A stretch of DNA of 64,000 nt from Umezawaea tangerina. GTDB taxonomy: Bacteria; Actinomycetota; Actinomycetes; Mycobacteriales; Pseudonocardiaceae. The position numbers and the translations under genes are program-made. Where the stretch lies: the NCBI RefSeq assembly GCF_003002815.1, contig NZ_PVTF01000009.1, positions 124,001 through 188,000 on the forward strand, in the 5' to 3' direction. Within the stretch, counting starts at the first letter, position 1. Every line of letters starts with the position of its first letter. The notes beneath the pieces are model-generated. The model had not been told where the DNA came from, ran no database searches, and was given only the letters and a program-made list of their open reading frames with translations. Below, one piece after another: positions 32,703 through 41,481 of this stretch.

Positions 32703-34205
32703 CTACCTCCGGGCGAGCCGCACGACGGTCCAGGAGACCGGGGGGAGCACGACGACCAGGCCGTCGTCGTCGACGTCCGCGGTGCCCTGCCTCGGCACGA
32801 CCCGGTCCGGGTCCTGCTCGGTGTTGGTCGCGGTGGTGTCCTCGTCGGACACCGTCCACACCTCCGCGACCTCCACGTCCCCGAACGCCGCGAGCGGGAC
32901 CCGCAGCTCCACCGGCTCGGTCCGGTGCCGGTTCACCACGAACACCACCGCGTCCCCGGACGCCCGGTCGTGCGTGGCGACCGCGTCGACCACCGGGACG
33001 TCCCCGAAGCGCGCGGTCTCCTGGCTCGGCGCGGTGACCTGCGTCCGCAGCACGTCGCCGCGCGCCAGCCGGGACGTGAGCGCGAACGGGTGGAAGATCG
33101 TCTGCCGCCACGCCGGACCACCCGGCTCGCTGCGGATCGGCGCGATCACGTTGACCAGCTGCGCCTGGCACGCGGCGACCACGCGGTCGCTGTGCCGCAG
33201 CAACGAGATCAGCAGGCTGCCCACCACGACGGCGTCGGTGACGTCGTAGGTGTCCTCGATCAGCCGGGGCGCGGTCCGCCACTGGACGGGCGGGTCGGCG
33301 TGGAAGCGCTTCTGGTACCAGACGTTCCACTCGTCGAACGACACCCCGATCCGCTTGGCGCTCTTGAGCCGCGCGCCGACGGCGTCCGCGGTGGCGACCA
33401 CGCTGTCGATGAAGCGGTCCATGTCCACCGCCGAGGCGAGGAAGCTGTCGACGTCCCCGTCGTGCACCTCGTAGTAGGCGTGGCAGGAGATGTGGTCGAC
33501 CTGGTCGTAGGTCAGCTCCAGGACCGTGGACTCCCAGTGGCCGAACGTCGGCATGGCCGAGCTCGAGCTCCCGCAGGCGACGAGCTCCAGCCCCGGTTCG
33601 GCCTGGCGCAGCGCCCGCGCGGTCTCGGCGGCGAGCCTGCCGTACTCGTGCGCGGTCTTGTGCCCGGTCTGCCACGGCCCGTCCAGCTCGTTGCCCAGGC
33701 ACCACAGCGCCACCCCGTGCGGCGCCTCGGACCCGTTGGCGCGGCGCAGGTCCGACAGCGCCGTGCCGCCCTCGTGGTTGACGTACTCGTGGACGTCCAG
33801 CGCCTCCTGGACGCCCCGCGTGCCGAGGTTGACCGCGTACATGACCTCGACGTCGGCCTTGCGCGCCCACCGGGCGAACTCGTCGATCCCCACCTCGTTG
33901 GTCTCGACGCTGCGCCACGCGAGGTCGCGGCGCGCCGGGCGGTCGGCGACCGGGCCGATGCCGTCCTCCCACCGGTAGGCGGACACGAAGTTGCCGCCGG
34001 GGTAGCGGACCAGTGCGACACCGAGCTCGCGGGTCAGCGCGAGCACGTCGCCGCGGAACCCGTCCTCGTCGGCGGTCGGGTGGCCCGGCTCGTAGATGCC
34101 CGTGTAGACGCAGCGGCCCATGTGCTCGACGAACGACCCGAAGAGCCTGCGCCGCACCGGCGCGATCACGAAGTCGGGGCTGAGGGCGAGGGAGGCGGTG
34201 AGCAC
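32703..34205 (-). CDS. GH51 alpha-L-arabinofuranosidase
   Basis: 500 residues from GTG 34205 with GCAGGAGA upstream. No signal peptide, so it acts in the cytoplasm. The acid/base Glu173 is in WCLGNELDGPWQ and the nucleophile Glu292 is in SFDEWNVWY, both GH51 hallmarks. The start LFGSFVEHMGRCVYTGIYEP and RYPGGNFVSAYRWEDGIG are also typical. It releases arabinose from imported arabino-oligosaccharides. It is the last gene of an operon with its own ABC importer, under a LacI regulator with three operators. Confidence 0.95.
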   Translation of the reverse strand: MLTASLALSPDFVIAPVRRRLFGSFVEHMGRCVYTGIYEPGHPTADEDGFRGDVLALTRELGVALVRYPGGNFVSAYRWEDGIGPVADRPARRDLAWRSVETNEVGIDEFARWARKADVEVMYAVNLGTRGVQEALDVHEYVNHEGGTALSDLRRANGSEAPHGVALWCLGNELDGPWQTGHKTAHEYGRLAAETARALRQAEPGLELVACGSSSSAMPTFGHWESTVLELTYDQVDHISCHAYYEVHDGDVDSFLASAVDMDRFIDSVVATADAVGARLKSAKRIGVSFDEWNVWYQKRFHADPPVQWRTAPRLIEDTYDVTDAVVVGSLLISLLRHSDRVVAACQAQLVNVIAPIRSEPGGPAWRQTIFHPFALTSRLARGDVLRTQVTAPSQETARFGDVPVVDAVATHDRASGDAVVFVVNRHRTEPVELRVPLAAFGDVEVAEVWTVSDEDTTATNTEQDPDRVVPRQGTADVDDDGLVVVLPPVSWTVVRLARR

Positions 34206-34242
34206 GGTTCTCCTGCGGGGTCGCGGAACTCTCGGACAGGGT

Positions 34243-35121
34243 CTACTTCAGCGCACCGGCACCAACGCCGCCACGCCAGAAGCGCTGGAGCAGCACGAAC
34301 GCGATGACCAGCGGGACGATCGCCAGCAGCGCCCCGGTGACCACGAGGTTGAACAGCACCCTCGTGCCCGCCTCCTGCTGCGCGGTGTTGAACCACGTGG
34401 TGAGCCCGACCGTCAACGGGTAGAGGTCGGCGTCGCTGAGCATCACCAGCGGCAGGAAGTAGTTGTTCCACGTCGCCACGAGCGTGAACAGGAAGACCGT
34501 GACGATCGCGGGTCGGATCATCGGCACCACGATCTGCCAGAAGATCCTCAGCTCGGACGCCCGGTCGACGCGGGCGGCGTCGATCAGCTCGACCGGCACG
34601 CTCTCGGTGACGTAGACCCGGACGAGGTAGGCGCCGAACGGGCTGAGCAGCGAGGGCAGGATGACCGCCCACACCGTGTTCACGATCCCCAGCCGGGACA
34701 GGATCAGGTAGGTCGGCAGCACCAGCGCGGTGGCCGGGACCATGATCATGCCCAGCAGCGCGGTCTCGAAGAACCGCTTGCCCCAGAACGAGAAGCGGGC
34801 CAGCCCGTAGCCCGCGAACGCGGCGAGCACCGTGGCCCCGACCGCGCTCGCCCCCGAGTACAGCGCGGTGTTGACCAGCCAGCGCCCGTAGATTCCGTCG
34901 TCCTCGCGGAACAGCTGCCCGATGTTGTCGAAGAGCGCGAACCCGCGGCCGAACCACAGGGCGGGGCTGGACAGCAGGTCCGGCTGGCTCTTGGTGGCCG
35001 CGATCAGCACCCACAGCAGCGGGACGAGGAAGTAGAGCATCCCCGCCGCCATCACGACGTGCGGCACCCGCGGGTTCGGCTCGCCGAACCGGCGCGACCG
35101 CACCCGGACCGCCGCGGTCAC
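34243..35121 (-). CDS. ABC sugar transporter permease (MalG type), arabinoside system
   Basis: 292 residues from GTG 35121 (GTGA overlap with the other permease). Six membrane segments; the EAA loop reads DAARVDRASELRIFWQIVVP, with the usual EAA Glu replaced by Asp. It is in operon with a GH51 enzyme 38 bases downstream. No ATPase is encoded in the operon. Confidence 0.92.
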   Translation of the reverse strand: MTAAVRVRSRRFGEPNPRVPHVVMAAGMLYFLVPLLWVLIAATKSQPDLLSSPALWFGRGFALFDNIGQLFREDDGIYGRWLVNTALYSGASAVGATVLAAFAGYGLARFSFWGKRFFETALLGMIMVPATALVLPTYLILSRLGIVNTVWAVILPSLLSPFGAYLVRVYVTESVPVELIDAARVDRASELRIFWQIVVPMIRPAIVTVFLFTLVATWNNYFLPLVMLSDADLYPLTVGLTTWFNTAQQEAGTRVLFNLVVTGALLAIVPLVIAFVLLQRFWRGGVGAGALK

Positions 35122-36080
35122 GAGCGCGCTCCCCGGCGGCGGCTGACGAACACGAAGGCGTAGGCCACGACGAACACGACGAAGCCGAGCGTGAACGAGA
35201 TCGTGGCGGAGTAGTTGAAGTTCGAGTACGCGAACGCCTGGTTGTAGGCGTACAGGTTCGGCGTGTACCCGGCCGAGATCTGCGGCGCGAACCTGGCCAT
35301 GATCTGCGGCTCGGTGAAGAACTGCATGGTCCCGATGACGGTGAAGATCGCGGCCAGCGAGATGGCCTGCCGGATCGCGGGGACCTTGACCCGCAGGGCG
35401 ATCTGCACCGGTGAGGCACCGTCGATCACCGCCGCCTCGTACATCTCGCGCGGCACGCCCTGCAACGCCGAGTGCATGACGATCGTGTTGTAGCCGGTCC
35501 ACGCCCAGGTGACGACGTTGCCCAGCGACACCAGCAGCAGCGGACCGCTGAAGAAGTCGACCGGGTCCCCGCCGAACAGGCTCGTCACGCCGCTGAACGG
35601 GCCGAACGTCCTGCTGTACAGGAAACCCCACATGAGCGCGCCGATGACGGCCGGGACGGCGTAGGGCATGAACGCGAACAGCCGGTAGAGCATCGCGAAC
35701 CTGGTGGTGATCGCGTCCAGCGCGAGGGCGCCCGCGAGCGCGATGCCCAGCATGACCGGGATCTGCACGACGCCGAACAGCAGGACGCGCAGGAAACCGT
35801 CCAGCAGCAACGGGTCCGTGAACGCGCGCAGGTAGCCGTCGAGGCCGCTGAACCGCGACCCCAGCACGAGGCTCTTGGTGAAGAAGCTGAGGTAGAGCGC
35901 GAACCCGAGCGGTACCACCAGGAACGCCACGACGACGAGGAAGAACGGCAGCACGAACAGCATCCCGGCGAGGGAGTGCGCGGTGACGCCGCGCGACCTG
36001 CGTCGCGGCACCCGCTCGACCGTCCGGCGGCCGGGCGCGCCACCGGCCTTCGGCGCCGTTCCCGGCAGTGCCCGTGTCAC
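35118..36080 (-). CDS. ABC sugar transporter permease (MalF type), arabinoside system
   Basis: 320 residues from GTG 36080 with AGGAGG seven bases upstream. A basic N-terminal tail is followed by six membrane segments; the EAA loop is EAAVIDGASPVQIALRVKVP. It forms the channel with the 34243 permease. The binding-protein gene ends 31 bases upstream. Confidence 0.92.
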   Translation of the reverse strand: MTRALPGTAPKAGGAPGRRTVERVPRRRSRGVTAHSLAGMLFVLPFFLVVVAFLVVPLGFALYLSFFTKSLVLGSRFSGLDGYLRAFTDPLLLDGFLRVLLFGVVQIPVMLGIALAGALALDAITTRFAMLYRLFAFMPYAVPAVIGALMWGFLYSRTFGPFSGVTSLFGGDPVDFFSGPLLLVSLGNVVTWAWTGYNTIVMHSALQGVPREMYEAAVIDGASPVQIALRVKVPAIRQAISLAAIFTVIGTMQFFTEPQIMARFAPQISAGYTPNLYAYNQAFAYSNFNYSATISFTLGFVVFVVAYAFVFVSRRRGARS

Positions 36081-36111
36081 GGGGAACCTCCTGTCGTCGG
36101 CCGCGTGCGGG

Positions 36112-37443
36112 CTACTGGGTGACGGTGAAACCCTGCTGCTGGGCGTAGGCGACGACGTTCTTCTGCGTCTCCTCCAGCACCGAGCCCCACGACCTGCTGC
36201 CCGCCATCGCCTCGGCGCTGCGGTCGTTGAGGTCGCCGAACACGAAGTCCTGGAAGGGCGTGTACTGGAACTCTCCGAGCTTCTCCGACACCGGCACGAA
36301 GATCTCGTTCACCTTCTGCCCGGCGAAGAAGTCGTAGGCCTTGCCGGTGAACGCCGGGTCCGCGGCCACGTTCTTGACCAGCGGGTAGAGGAAGGCCTTG
36401 TTGAGGCCGACGTCCCAGGCCGCCTTCGACGAGCCGAACAGCTCCCTGGCCACCTCGGTCGCCGCCTTGGGGTTCTTGGCCTGCTTGGTGACCGTGAACG
36501 TCGAGCCGCCCCAGTCGCCCTGGTCGTCGGCGCCCGCGGTCCACTGCGGCATCGGCGCGACGGCCCACTTGCCCGCGGTGTTCTTCAGCGACCCGGCGAC
36601 GTAACCGGGGGTCCAGCCCGCCGCGGCCCACGTCCAGTACTTGCCGGAGTCGAGCGCCGCGGTGGCGTCGGCGGTGAAGAACGGGTCCTTGGCCATCAGG
36701 CCCTTCTCGACCAGACCGCCGTGGAGGTCGAAGACCTTCTTGCACTCCGGGCTGGTCAGGTTGATCTTCACCTTCTCCTTCGCCGCGGCCCGGGAGTAGC
36801 CGTAGGGCCTGCACCCGGCCTGCCACATCAGCCCGTTGATCCAGCCGCCGTCGCTGCCGAAGCTCGCGATGTAGGCGCCGGGATCCGCGGCCTTGATCCT
36901 CACCGCGGCGTCGGCGTACTCGGCCCACGTCCTGGGCACCGGGATCTGGAACCGGTCGAACAGGTCCTTGCGGTACATCAGCGCCATGGGCCCGCCGTCG
37001 ACCGGGATCGCGTACACCTTCTCGCCGTCGGTGGCCTGGCTCCAGGCCCACTCCGCGTAGAGGTCCTTGTCGTCGTTGGCGCCGTACTGGCCCATGTCGA
37101 CGAGTGCTTCGAGGATGACGAACGTGGGGATCTCCTGGAACTCGACCATGGCCACGTCCGGGGCGCCCGTCCCGGCCGTGAACGCGGTCTTCAGCTTGGC
37201 GTACTGGTCGGGTCCCGTCCCCACATTGGTCCAGTCGATCTGGACGTCGGTGTGCGAGGCGTTGAAGGCGTCCACGACACCCTTGAACTCCGGGTACCAC
37301 GCCCACACCGAGACGTGCGCGGGCTTGCCGTCCGTGCCCGTTCCCTCGCTCGCGCCATCACCGCCGCTGCACGCCGCGACCGCCAGCAGGCACCCGGCGG
37401 TGAGCACCGACAAGATCCTCCGCACCCTGGTAGCACCGGGCAT
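36112..37443 (-). CDS. ABC sugar-binding lipoprotein, arabinoside system
   Basis: 443 residues from ATG 37443. The lipobox is LLAVAAC, giving a membrane-anchored lipoprotein. The body is a family-1 binding protein with aromatic surface residues (HVSVWAWYPEFKGVVDAFN, YWTWAAAGWTPGY) that suit sugar stacking. It is the first gene of the importer/GH51 operon. The 375-base gap to the divergent lacI gene holds three TTGC...GCAA operators, so the operon is most likely repressed by that protein until an arabinose-type sugar is present. Confidence 0.92.
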   Translation of the reverse strand: MPGATRVRRILSVLTAGCLLAVAACSGGDGASEGTGTDGKPAHVSVWAWYPEFKGVVDAFNASHTDVQIDWTNVGTGPDQYAKLKTAFTAGTGAPDVAMVEFQEIPTFVILEALVDMGQYGANDDKDLYAEWAWSQATDGEKVYAIPVDGGPMALMYRKDLFDRFQIPVPRTWAEYADAAVRIKAADPGAYIASFGSDGGWINGLMWQAGCRPYGYSRAAAKEKVKINLTSPECKKVFDLHGGLVEKGLMAKDPFFTADATAALDSGKYWTWAAAGWTPGYVAGSLKNTAGKWAVAPMPQWTAGADDQGDWGGSTFTVTKQAKNPKAATEVARELFGSSKAAWDVGLNKAFLYPLVKNVAADPAFTGKAYDFFAGQKVNEIFVPVSEKLGEFQYTPFQDFVFGDLNDRSAEAMAGSRSWGSVLEETQKNVVAYAQQQGFTVTQ

Positions 37444-37621
37444 GAGCAGCACCTTCCTGTCGCGACGGTCATGAGGGCACGCCGAGGGACCGCCGGGGCG
37501 GCGGTGGGCGGGTGAGGGCGCGGAAGTCGTGCGGCGACGCCTCGGGGCGTCCGGACGCCCCGAAGGGGTGTTCGCGCCGCGACCGGTCAGACCGACTGGC
37601 CTGGCCGTGGCGGCACCGGAA

Positions 37622-37635
37622 TTGCTGCGCTGCAA
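37622..37635. promoter_or_regulatory. LacI operator O1 (TTGCTGCGCTGCAA)
   Basis: Fourteen bases with one mismatch from the perfect palindrome TTGCAGCGCTGCAA. It is the copy nearest the sugar-binding-protein gene, 179 bases before its start. Confidence 0.75.
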
Positions 37636-37653
37636 AGGACTATGGCCTGACTT

Positions 37654-37667
37654 TTGCCGCGCTGCAA
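37654..37667. promoter_or_regulatory. LacI operator O2 (TTGCCGCGCTGCAA)
   Basis: Fourteen bases, again one mismatch from the palindrome. Centre-to-centre distance to O1 is 32 bases, about three helical turns, which would allow side-by-side binding on one face of the DNA. Confidence 0.75.
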
Positions 37668-37764
37668 GACCTCACCTGAACTTAATTCCAGCGAGATCCC
37701 GTGCTGGATTGGTTCAGGGCGGCGGGTCGTGTTGTCCCGGCGCCGGACAGCGGGGCACACTCCC

Positions 37765-37778
37765 TTGCAGCGCTGCAA
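37765..37778. promoter_or_regulatory. LacI operator O3 (TTGCAGCGCTGCAA, perfect palindrome)
   Basis: A perfect 14-base palindrome 41 bases before the lacI start, suited to autorepression. Centre distance to O2 is 111 bases, so DNA looping between O3 and O1/O2 is possible. Confidence 0.8.
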
Positions 37779-37818
37779 CGGGAACCGCCGCCCGTGCAGG
37801 TCCGGACCGAGGAGTGCC

Positions 37819-38844
37819 ATGCGCGACGCCACCCTGCGCGACGTAGCCCAGCTCGCGGGCGTGTCGGCCCGGACGGTCTCCAACGTGGTCAACGGCTACG
37901 CGCGCGTCACCGAGCGCACGAGGGTGAAGGTGGAGCGGGCGATCGTCGAGCTCGACTACCGGCCCAACGTGCTGGCCCGCAACCTCGCGAACGGCCGGTC
38001 GGGGCAGATCGCCGTCGTCGTGCCGTACCTGGACACGCCGTACTTCGCCGAGCTGCTCCAGGGCATCATCCCGCGGGCGCGGGAGCGCGGCTACAACGTG
38101 CTGATCGACCAGACCGACGGCGACCCCGTGCACGAGCGCGAGCTGATCCGCCGGGGCGCGCGCGGGTTCGCGTTCGACGGCATGATCCTGAGCCCGCTCG
38201 GCCTCGCGCAGGCCGACCTCTCCGACCACGACGCGTCGCTGCCGCTGGTCATCCTCGGCGAACGCACCTCCGCGAGCACGTTCGACCACGTCGGCATCGA
38301 CGACGTCCAGGCGTCGCGGGAGGCCACCCGGCACCTGCTCGACCTGGGCAGGCGGCGGATCGCGGCGATCGGCGACCAGCCGTACCCGACCGGCGAGGCG
38401 GCGCAGCTGCGCACCCGCGGCTACCGGCTGGCGCACGAGGACGCGGGGCTGGCCGTCGACGAGTCGCTGGTCATCGGCACGCCCCGGTTCAACCGGGCCG
38501 ACGGCGCGGGTGCCATGACCCTGCTGCTGGACCGGGACGACCCGCCGGACGCGGCGTTCTGCTACAGCGACCTGGTGGCGCTCGGCGCCCTGCACGCCGC
38601 GCTGGAACGCGGGCTCCGCGTGCCGGAGGACATCGCGCTGATCGGGTACGACGACATCGAGGAGGGCCGCTACTCCAACCCGACGATCAGCACGATCTCG
38701 CCGGACAAGACCGCCATCGCGGCCACCGCGGTCGACCGGCTGCTCCAGCGCATCGGCAGCACCGAGCCGCTGCCGGGCATCGAGGTGCGCGCCACCCACC
38801 GGCTCGTCGCCCGGCAGAGCACCGTCGGCCGCCTGCGCGGCTGA
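37819..38844 (+). CDS. LacI-family transcriptional regulator
   Basis: 341 residues from ATG 37819 with GAGGAG upstream. HTH at about 4-24: TLRDVAQLAGVSARTVSNVV with the hinge helix RPNVLARNLANGRS. The periplasmic-binding-like effector domain follows (IAVVVPYLDTPYFAELLQGI, ALIGYDDIEEGRYSNPTIST). It is divergent from the arabinoside importer/GH51 operon with three matching palindromes between, so it almost certainly represses that operon and itself. The inducer is probably arabinose or an arabino-oligosaccharide. Confidence 0.93.
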   Translation: MRDATLRDVAQLAGVSARTVSNVVNGYARVTERTRVKVERAIVELDYRPNVLARNLANGRSGQIAVVVPYLDTPYFAELLQGIIPRARERGYNVLIDQTDGDPVHERELIRRGARGFAFDGMILSPLGLAQADLSDHDASLPLVILGERTSASTFDHVGIDDVQASREATRHLLDLGRRRIAAIGDQPYPTGEAAQLRTRGYRLAHEDAGLAVDESLVIGTPRFNRADGAGAMTLLLDRDDPPDAAFCYSDLVALGALHAALERGLRVPEDIALIGYDDIEEGRYSNPTISTISPDKTAIAATAVDRLLQRIGSTEPLPGIEVRATHRLVARQSTVGRLRG

Positions 38845-38850
38845 GCCCAG

Positions 38851-38871
38851 CCCCTGATCGCCGATCCGGGG
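38851..38871 (+). terminator. Hairpin after lacI
   Basis: Nine-base arms CCCCTGATC and GATCCGGGG with one mismatch and a three-base loop, starting six bases after the lacI stop. There is no T-run, as is common in high-GC actinomycetes. Confidence 0.5.
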
Positions 38872-38947
38872 ATGGACGAGCCGTGGTCACCGTCCCGTTC
38901 CGCGCCCACGCTGGTGTGGCAAGCAGTTCACGGGAAAGGGATCCACC

Positions 38948-39700
38948 ATGAAGATCGCGATCGTCACCGGCGCCAACCGCGGGCTCGGCCGCAACGCCGC
39001 GCTCGCCCTGGCGCGCCGGGGCGTCGACCTGGTCATCACCTACCGCTCGAACGCCGCCGAGGCGGACGCGGTCGTCCAGGAGGTGGCCGCGCTCGGCCGC
39101 ACGGCCGTCGCGCTGCCGCTCGACGTCGGTGCGACGGCCGGGTTCGCCGGGTTCACCGACGACGTCCGGCGCGTGCTGAAGGGGACCTGGGACCGCGACA
39201 CGTTCGACTTCCTGGTCAACAACGCGGGCATCGGGATCCACAGCAGCTTCGCCGACACCACCGAGGAGGTGTTCGACGAGCAGATGGCCGTCCACTTCAA
39301 GGGCGTCTTCTTCCTCACGCAGGCGCTGCTGCCGGTCATCGCCGACGGCGGCCGGATCCTCAACGTGTCCTCCGGGCTGGCCCGGTTCGCGGGCCCCGGC
39401 TACGCGGCCTACGGGTCGATGAAGGGCGCCGTGGAGGTGCTGACCCGCTACCTGGCCAAGGAGTTGGGGCCGCGCGGCATCACGGTGAACGTGATCGCGC
39501 CCGGACCGGTCGAGACGGACTTCGGGGGCGGCGTCGTGCGCGACAACGCCGACGTGAACGCCGCCCTGGCGGCGCAGATCGCACTCGGCCGGGTCGGCGT
39601 GCCCGACGACATCGGCGGCGTGGTCGCGTCCCTGCTGTCCGACGACAACGCGTGGATCACCGGCCAGCGGATCGAGGCCTCGGGCGGCATGCTGCTCTGA
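38948..39700 (+). CDS. Short-chain dehydrogenase/reductase
   Basis: 250 residues. The cofactor motif is TGANRGLG at residues 7-14, the structural NNAG lies near 93, and the catalytic Ser in NVSSGLARF and YGSMK (Tyr and Lys) are present. Classical SDRs use NAD(P)H to interconvert alcohols and ketones. It follows lacI by 103 bases on the same strand, so it might be a sugar or polyol dehydrogenase, but a separate role is equally possible. The substrate is unknown. Confidence 0.88.
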   Translation: MKIAIVTGANRGLGRNAALALARRGVDLVITYRSNAAEADAVVQEVAALGRTAVALPLDVGATAGFAGFTDDVRRVLKGTWDRDTFDFLVNNAGIGIHSSFADTTEEVFDEQMAVHFKGVFFLTQALLPVIADGGRILNVSSGLARFAGPGYAAYGSMKGAVEVLTRYLAKELGPRGITVNVIAPGPVETDFGGGVVRDNADVNAALAAQIALGRVGVPDDIGGVVASLLSDDNAWITGQRIEASGGMLL

Positions 39701-39707
39701 CCTTCGG

Positions 39708-39741
39708 TGGACGTTTGGTCTATAGTTGGACCGAACGTCCA
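39708..39741 (+). promoter_or_regulatory. Inverted repeat overlapping a TATAGT -10 box
   Basis: TGGACGTTTGGTC (39708-39720) and GACCGAACGTCCA (39729-39741) are inverted arms with one mismatch. Between and partly inside them lies TATAGT (39721-39726), a good -10 for the PLP-enzyme gene at 39756. A protein bound here would block RNA polymerase. The YheO-type regulator encoded two genes down is one candidate. Confidence 0.65.
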
Positions 39742-39755
39742 GGCGAAGGGTGGTC

Positions 39756-40859
39756 ATGTACCTCGACACCAGGTCCGGCAGGACCTATCCGATCGACGCC
39801 GGGCGGTGGCGCGGGGACGACGGGGCGCCGTTGACGGTGACCCCGTCGCCCGGCATCGGACCGGACGACGTCGACACCGGCGTCCGGTCGCTGTGGCGCT
39901 ACCGGGCCGCGCTGCCCGGCGGGATCGGGCGGCCCGTCTCGCTCGGCGAGGGCTGCACCCCGCTGGTCGAGGGGAGGTGGGGCGAGACGGTCGTGCGGTT
40001 CAAGCTGGAGTGGTTCAGCCCCACCGGCAGCTTCAAGGACCGCGGCACCACCGTGATGATGTCGCTGCTGGCCCAGGCCGGGGTCGACGCCGTGGTCGAG
40101 GACAGCTCCGGCAACGGCGGCTCGTCCGTCGCGGCCTACGCAGCCGCCGCGGGCATCAAGGCCCGGATCCTGGCGCCGGAGGGCACCTCGCCCGCGAAGG
40201 TGTTGCAGAGCAAGGCCTACGGCGCCGAGGTCGTGCTCGTGCCGGGCGACCGCTCGGCGACGTCCGCGCGGGCGCTGCGCGAGTCGGCCGACACCTGCTA
40301 CGCGAGCCACAACTGGCACCCGTTCTTCCTGCAGGGCACCAAGACCCTCGCCTACGAGCTGTGGGAGGACCTCGGGTTCACCGCGCCGGACAACGTCGTC
40401 ACGGTGGCGGGCGCGGGCAGCATCGTGCTGGGCTGCGACCTCGGGTTCGGCGAGCTGCTGGCGGCGGGCCGGATCGACCGGCTCCCCCGGCTGCTGGTCG
40501 CCCAGCCGTCGAACTGCGCGCCGATCGACGCGGGCTTCCACGGCCGCGCCGACGTCGCGTTCGCCCCGACGATCGCCGAGGGCACCGCGATCCGCGAACC
40601 CGTCCGGCTGCCCGAGGTGCTCGCCGCGATCCGCCGCTCCGGCGGTGACGTCGCCGCGATCCCGGAGGCCGACATCGTCGCCGCCGTGCGCGGTCTGGCG
40701 GGCATGGGCCTGTACGCCGAGCCCACCAGCGCCACCGCCGCGGCGGCGGTCGACGTGTTCACCGCGCGCGGCGCGATCCGCCCCGGCGACACGACCGTCG
40801 TCGTGCTGACCGGGTCCGGGCTCAAGGCCGCGACGGCGATGGGCGGGCTGTTCGGATGA
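39756..40859 (+). CDS. Threonine-synthase-like PLP-dependent enzyme
   Basis: 367 residues from ATG 39756 with GAAGGG upstream. Fold type II PLP enzyme: the Schiff-base Lys is in SPTGSFKDRGT (near 92), the phosphate loop is SSGNGGSSVAAY (near 119), and the end has VVVLTGSGLKAA. Threonine synthase takes phosphohomoserine, but relatives are ammonia-lyases or beta-elimination enzymes. Being coupled to a D-amino-acid-type enzyme and an ornithine-cyclodeaminase-like enzyme, catabolism of an unusual amino acid is more likely than threonine synthesis. Confidence 0.85.
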   Translation: MYLDTRSGRTYPIDAGRWRGDDGAPLTVTPSPGIGPDDVDTGVRSLWRYRAALPGGIGRPVSLGEGCTPLVEGRWGETVVRFKLEWFSPTGSFKDRGTTVMMSLLAQAGVDAVVEDSSGNGGSSVAAYAAAAGIKARILAPEGTSPAKVLQSKAYGAEVVLVPGDRSATSARALRESADTCYASHNWHPFFLQGTKTLAYELWEDLGFTAPDNVVTVAGAGSIVLGCDLGFGELLAAGRIDRLPRLLVAQPSNCAPIDAGFHGRADVAFAPTIAEGTAIREPVRLPEVLAAIRRSGGDVAAIPEADIVAAVRGLAGMGLYAEPTSATAAAAVDVFTARGAIRPGDTTVVVLTGSGLKAATAMGGLFG

Positions 40860-41476
40860 CCGAGGACGAACTGCTGCTGCGCGAGGCCGGGACGATCGCC
40901 ACCGCGCTCGGCCGGATGTTCCCCGGCCTGTGCGAGGTCGTCCTGCACGACCTGCGCGACCCCGAGCACACCATCCGGGTCATCGAGAACAACCTGTCCG
41001 GCCGTTCGATCGGCGATCCCGCGACGGAGCTCGGCGTCGCCCGGATCCAGGACTCGGACTACCCGAACGTCATCCAGAACTACCCCAACACCTTCCCCGA
41101 CGGGCGGCCCGCGAAGAGCACGTCCATCGGCATCAAGAACAGCGAGGGCACCTACGTCGCCGCGCTGTGCCTGAACCTGGACGTGTCGCTGTTCGCCACC
41201 GTCGCCCGCAGCCTGCACAACCTGGTGCGCACCGACGAGCAGGAGCAGCCGCTCGTCGAGAACCTCAGGGCCCGGACCGTCGACGAGCTCCGGTCCCTGG
41301 TCGAGGAGTTCGCCGCCGCCCGCGGCCAGACCCCGCGCAGCCTGAGCCCGGCGGCCAGGAAGGAGCTCCTGCGCTCCCTCAAGGAAGGCGGGTTCCTCGA
41401 CGTGAAGCACTCGGTCCCGGTGCTCACCGACATCCTCGGCGTCTCCCGCGCCACCGTCTACAACTACGTGAGGTGA
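40856..41476 (+). CDS. YheO-type regulator (PAS-like plus HTH)
   Basis: 206 residues, ATGA overlap with the PLP enzyme. The N-terminal YheO/PAS_6 domain includes VVLHDLRDPEHTIRVIENNLSGRSIGDP (seen in parts) and FATVARSLHNLV. The C-terminal HTH_22 ends FLDVKHSVPVLTDILGVSRATVYNYVR. Relatives such as DauR repress D-amino-acid catabolic genes. It probably controls this cluster through the inverted repeat at 39708-39741. Confidence 0.88.
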   Translation: MTEDELLLREAGTIATALGRMFPGLCEVVLHDLRDPEHTIRVIENNLSGRSIGDPATELGVARIQDSDYPNVIQNYPNTFPDGRPAKSTSIGIKNSEGTYVAALCLNLDVSLFATVARSLHNLVRTDEQEQPLVENLRARTVDELRSLVEEFAAARGQTPRSLSPAARKELLRSLKEGGFLDVKHSVPVLTDILGVSRATVYNYVR

Positions 41477-41481
41477 CGACC

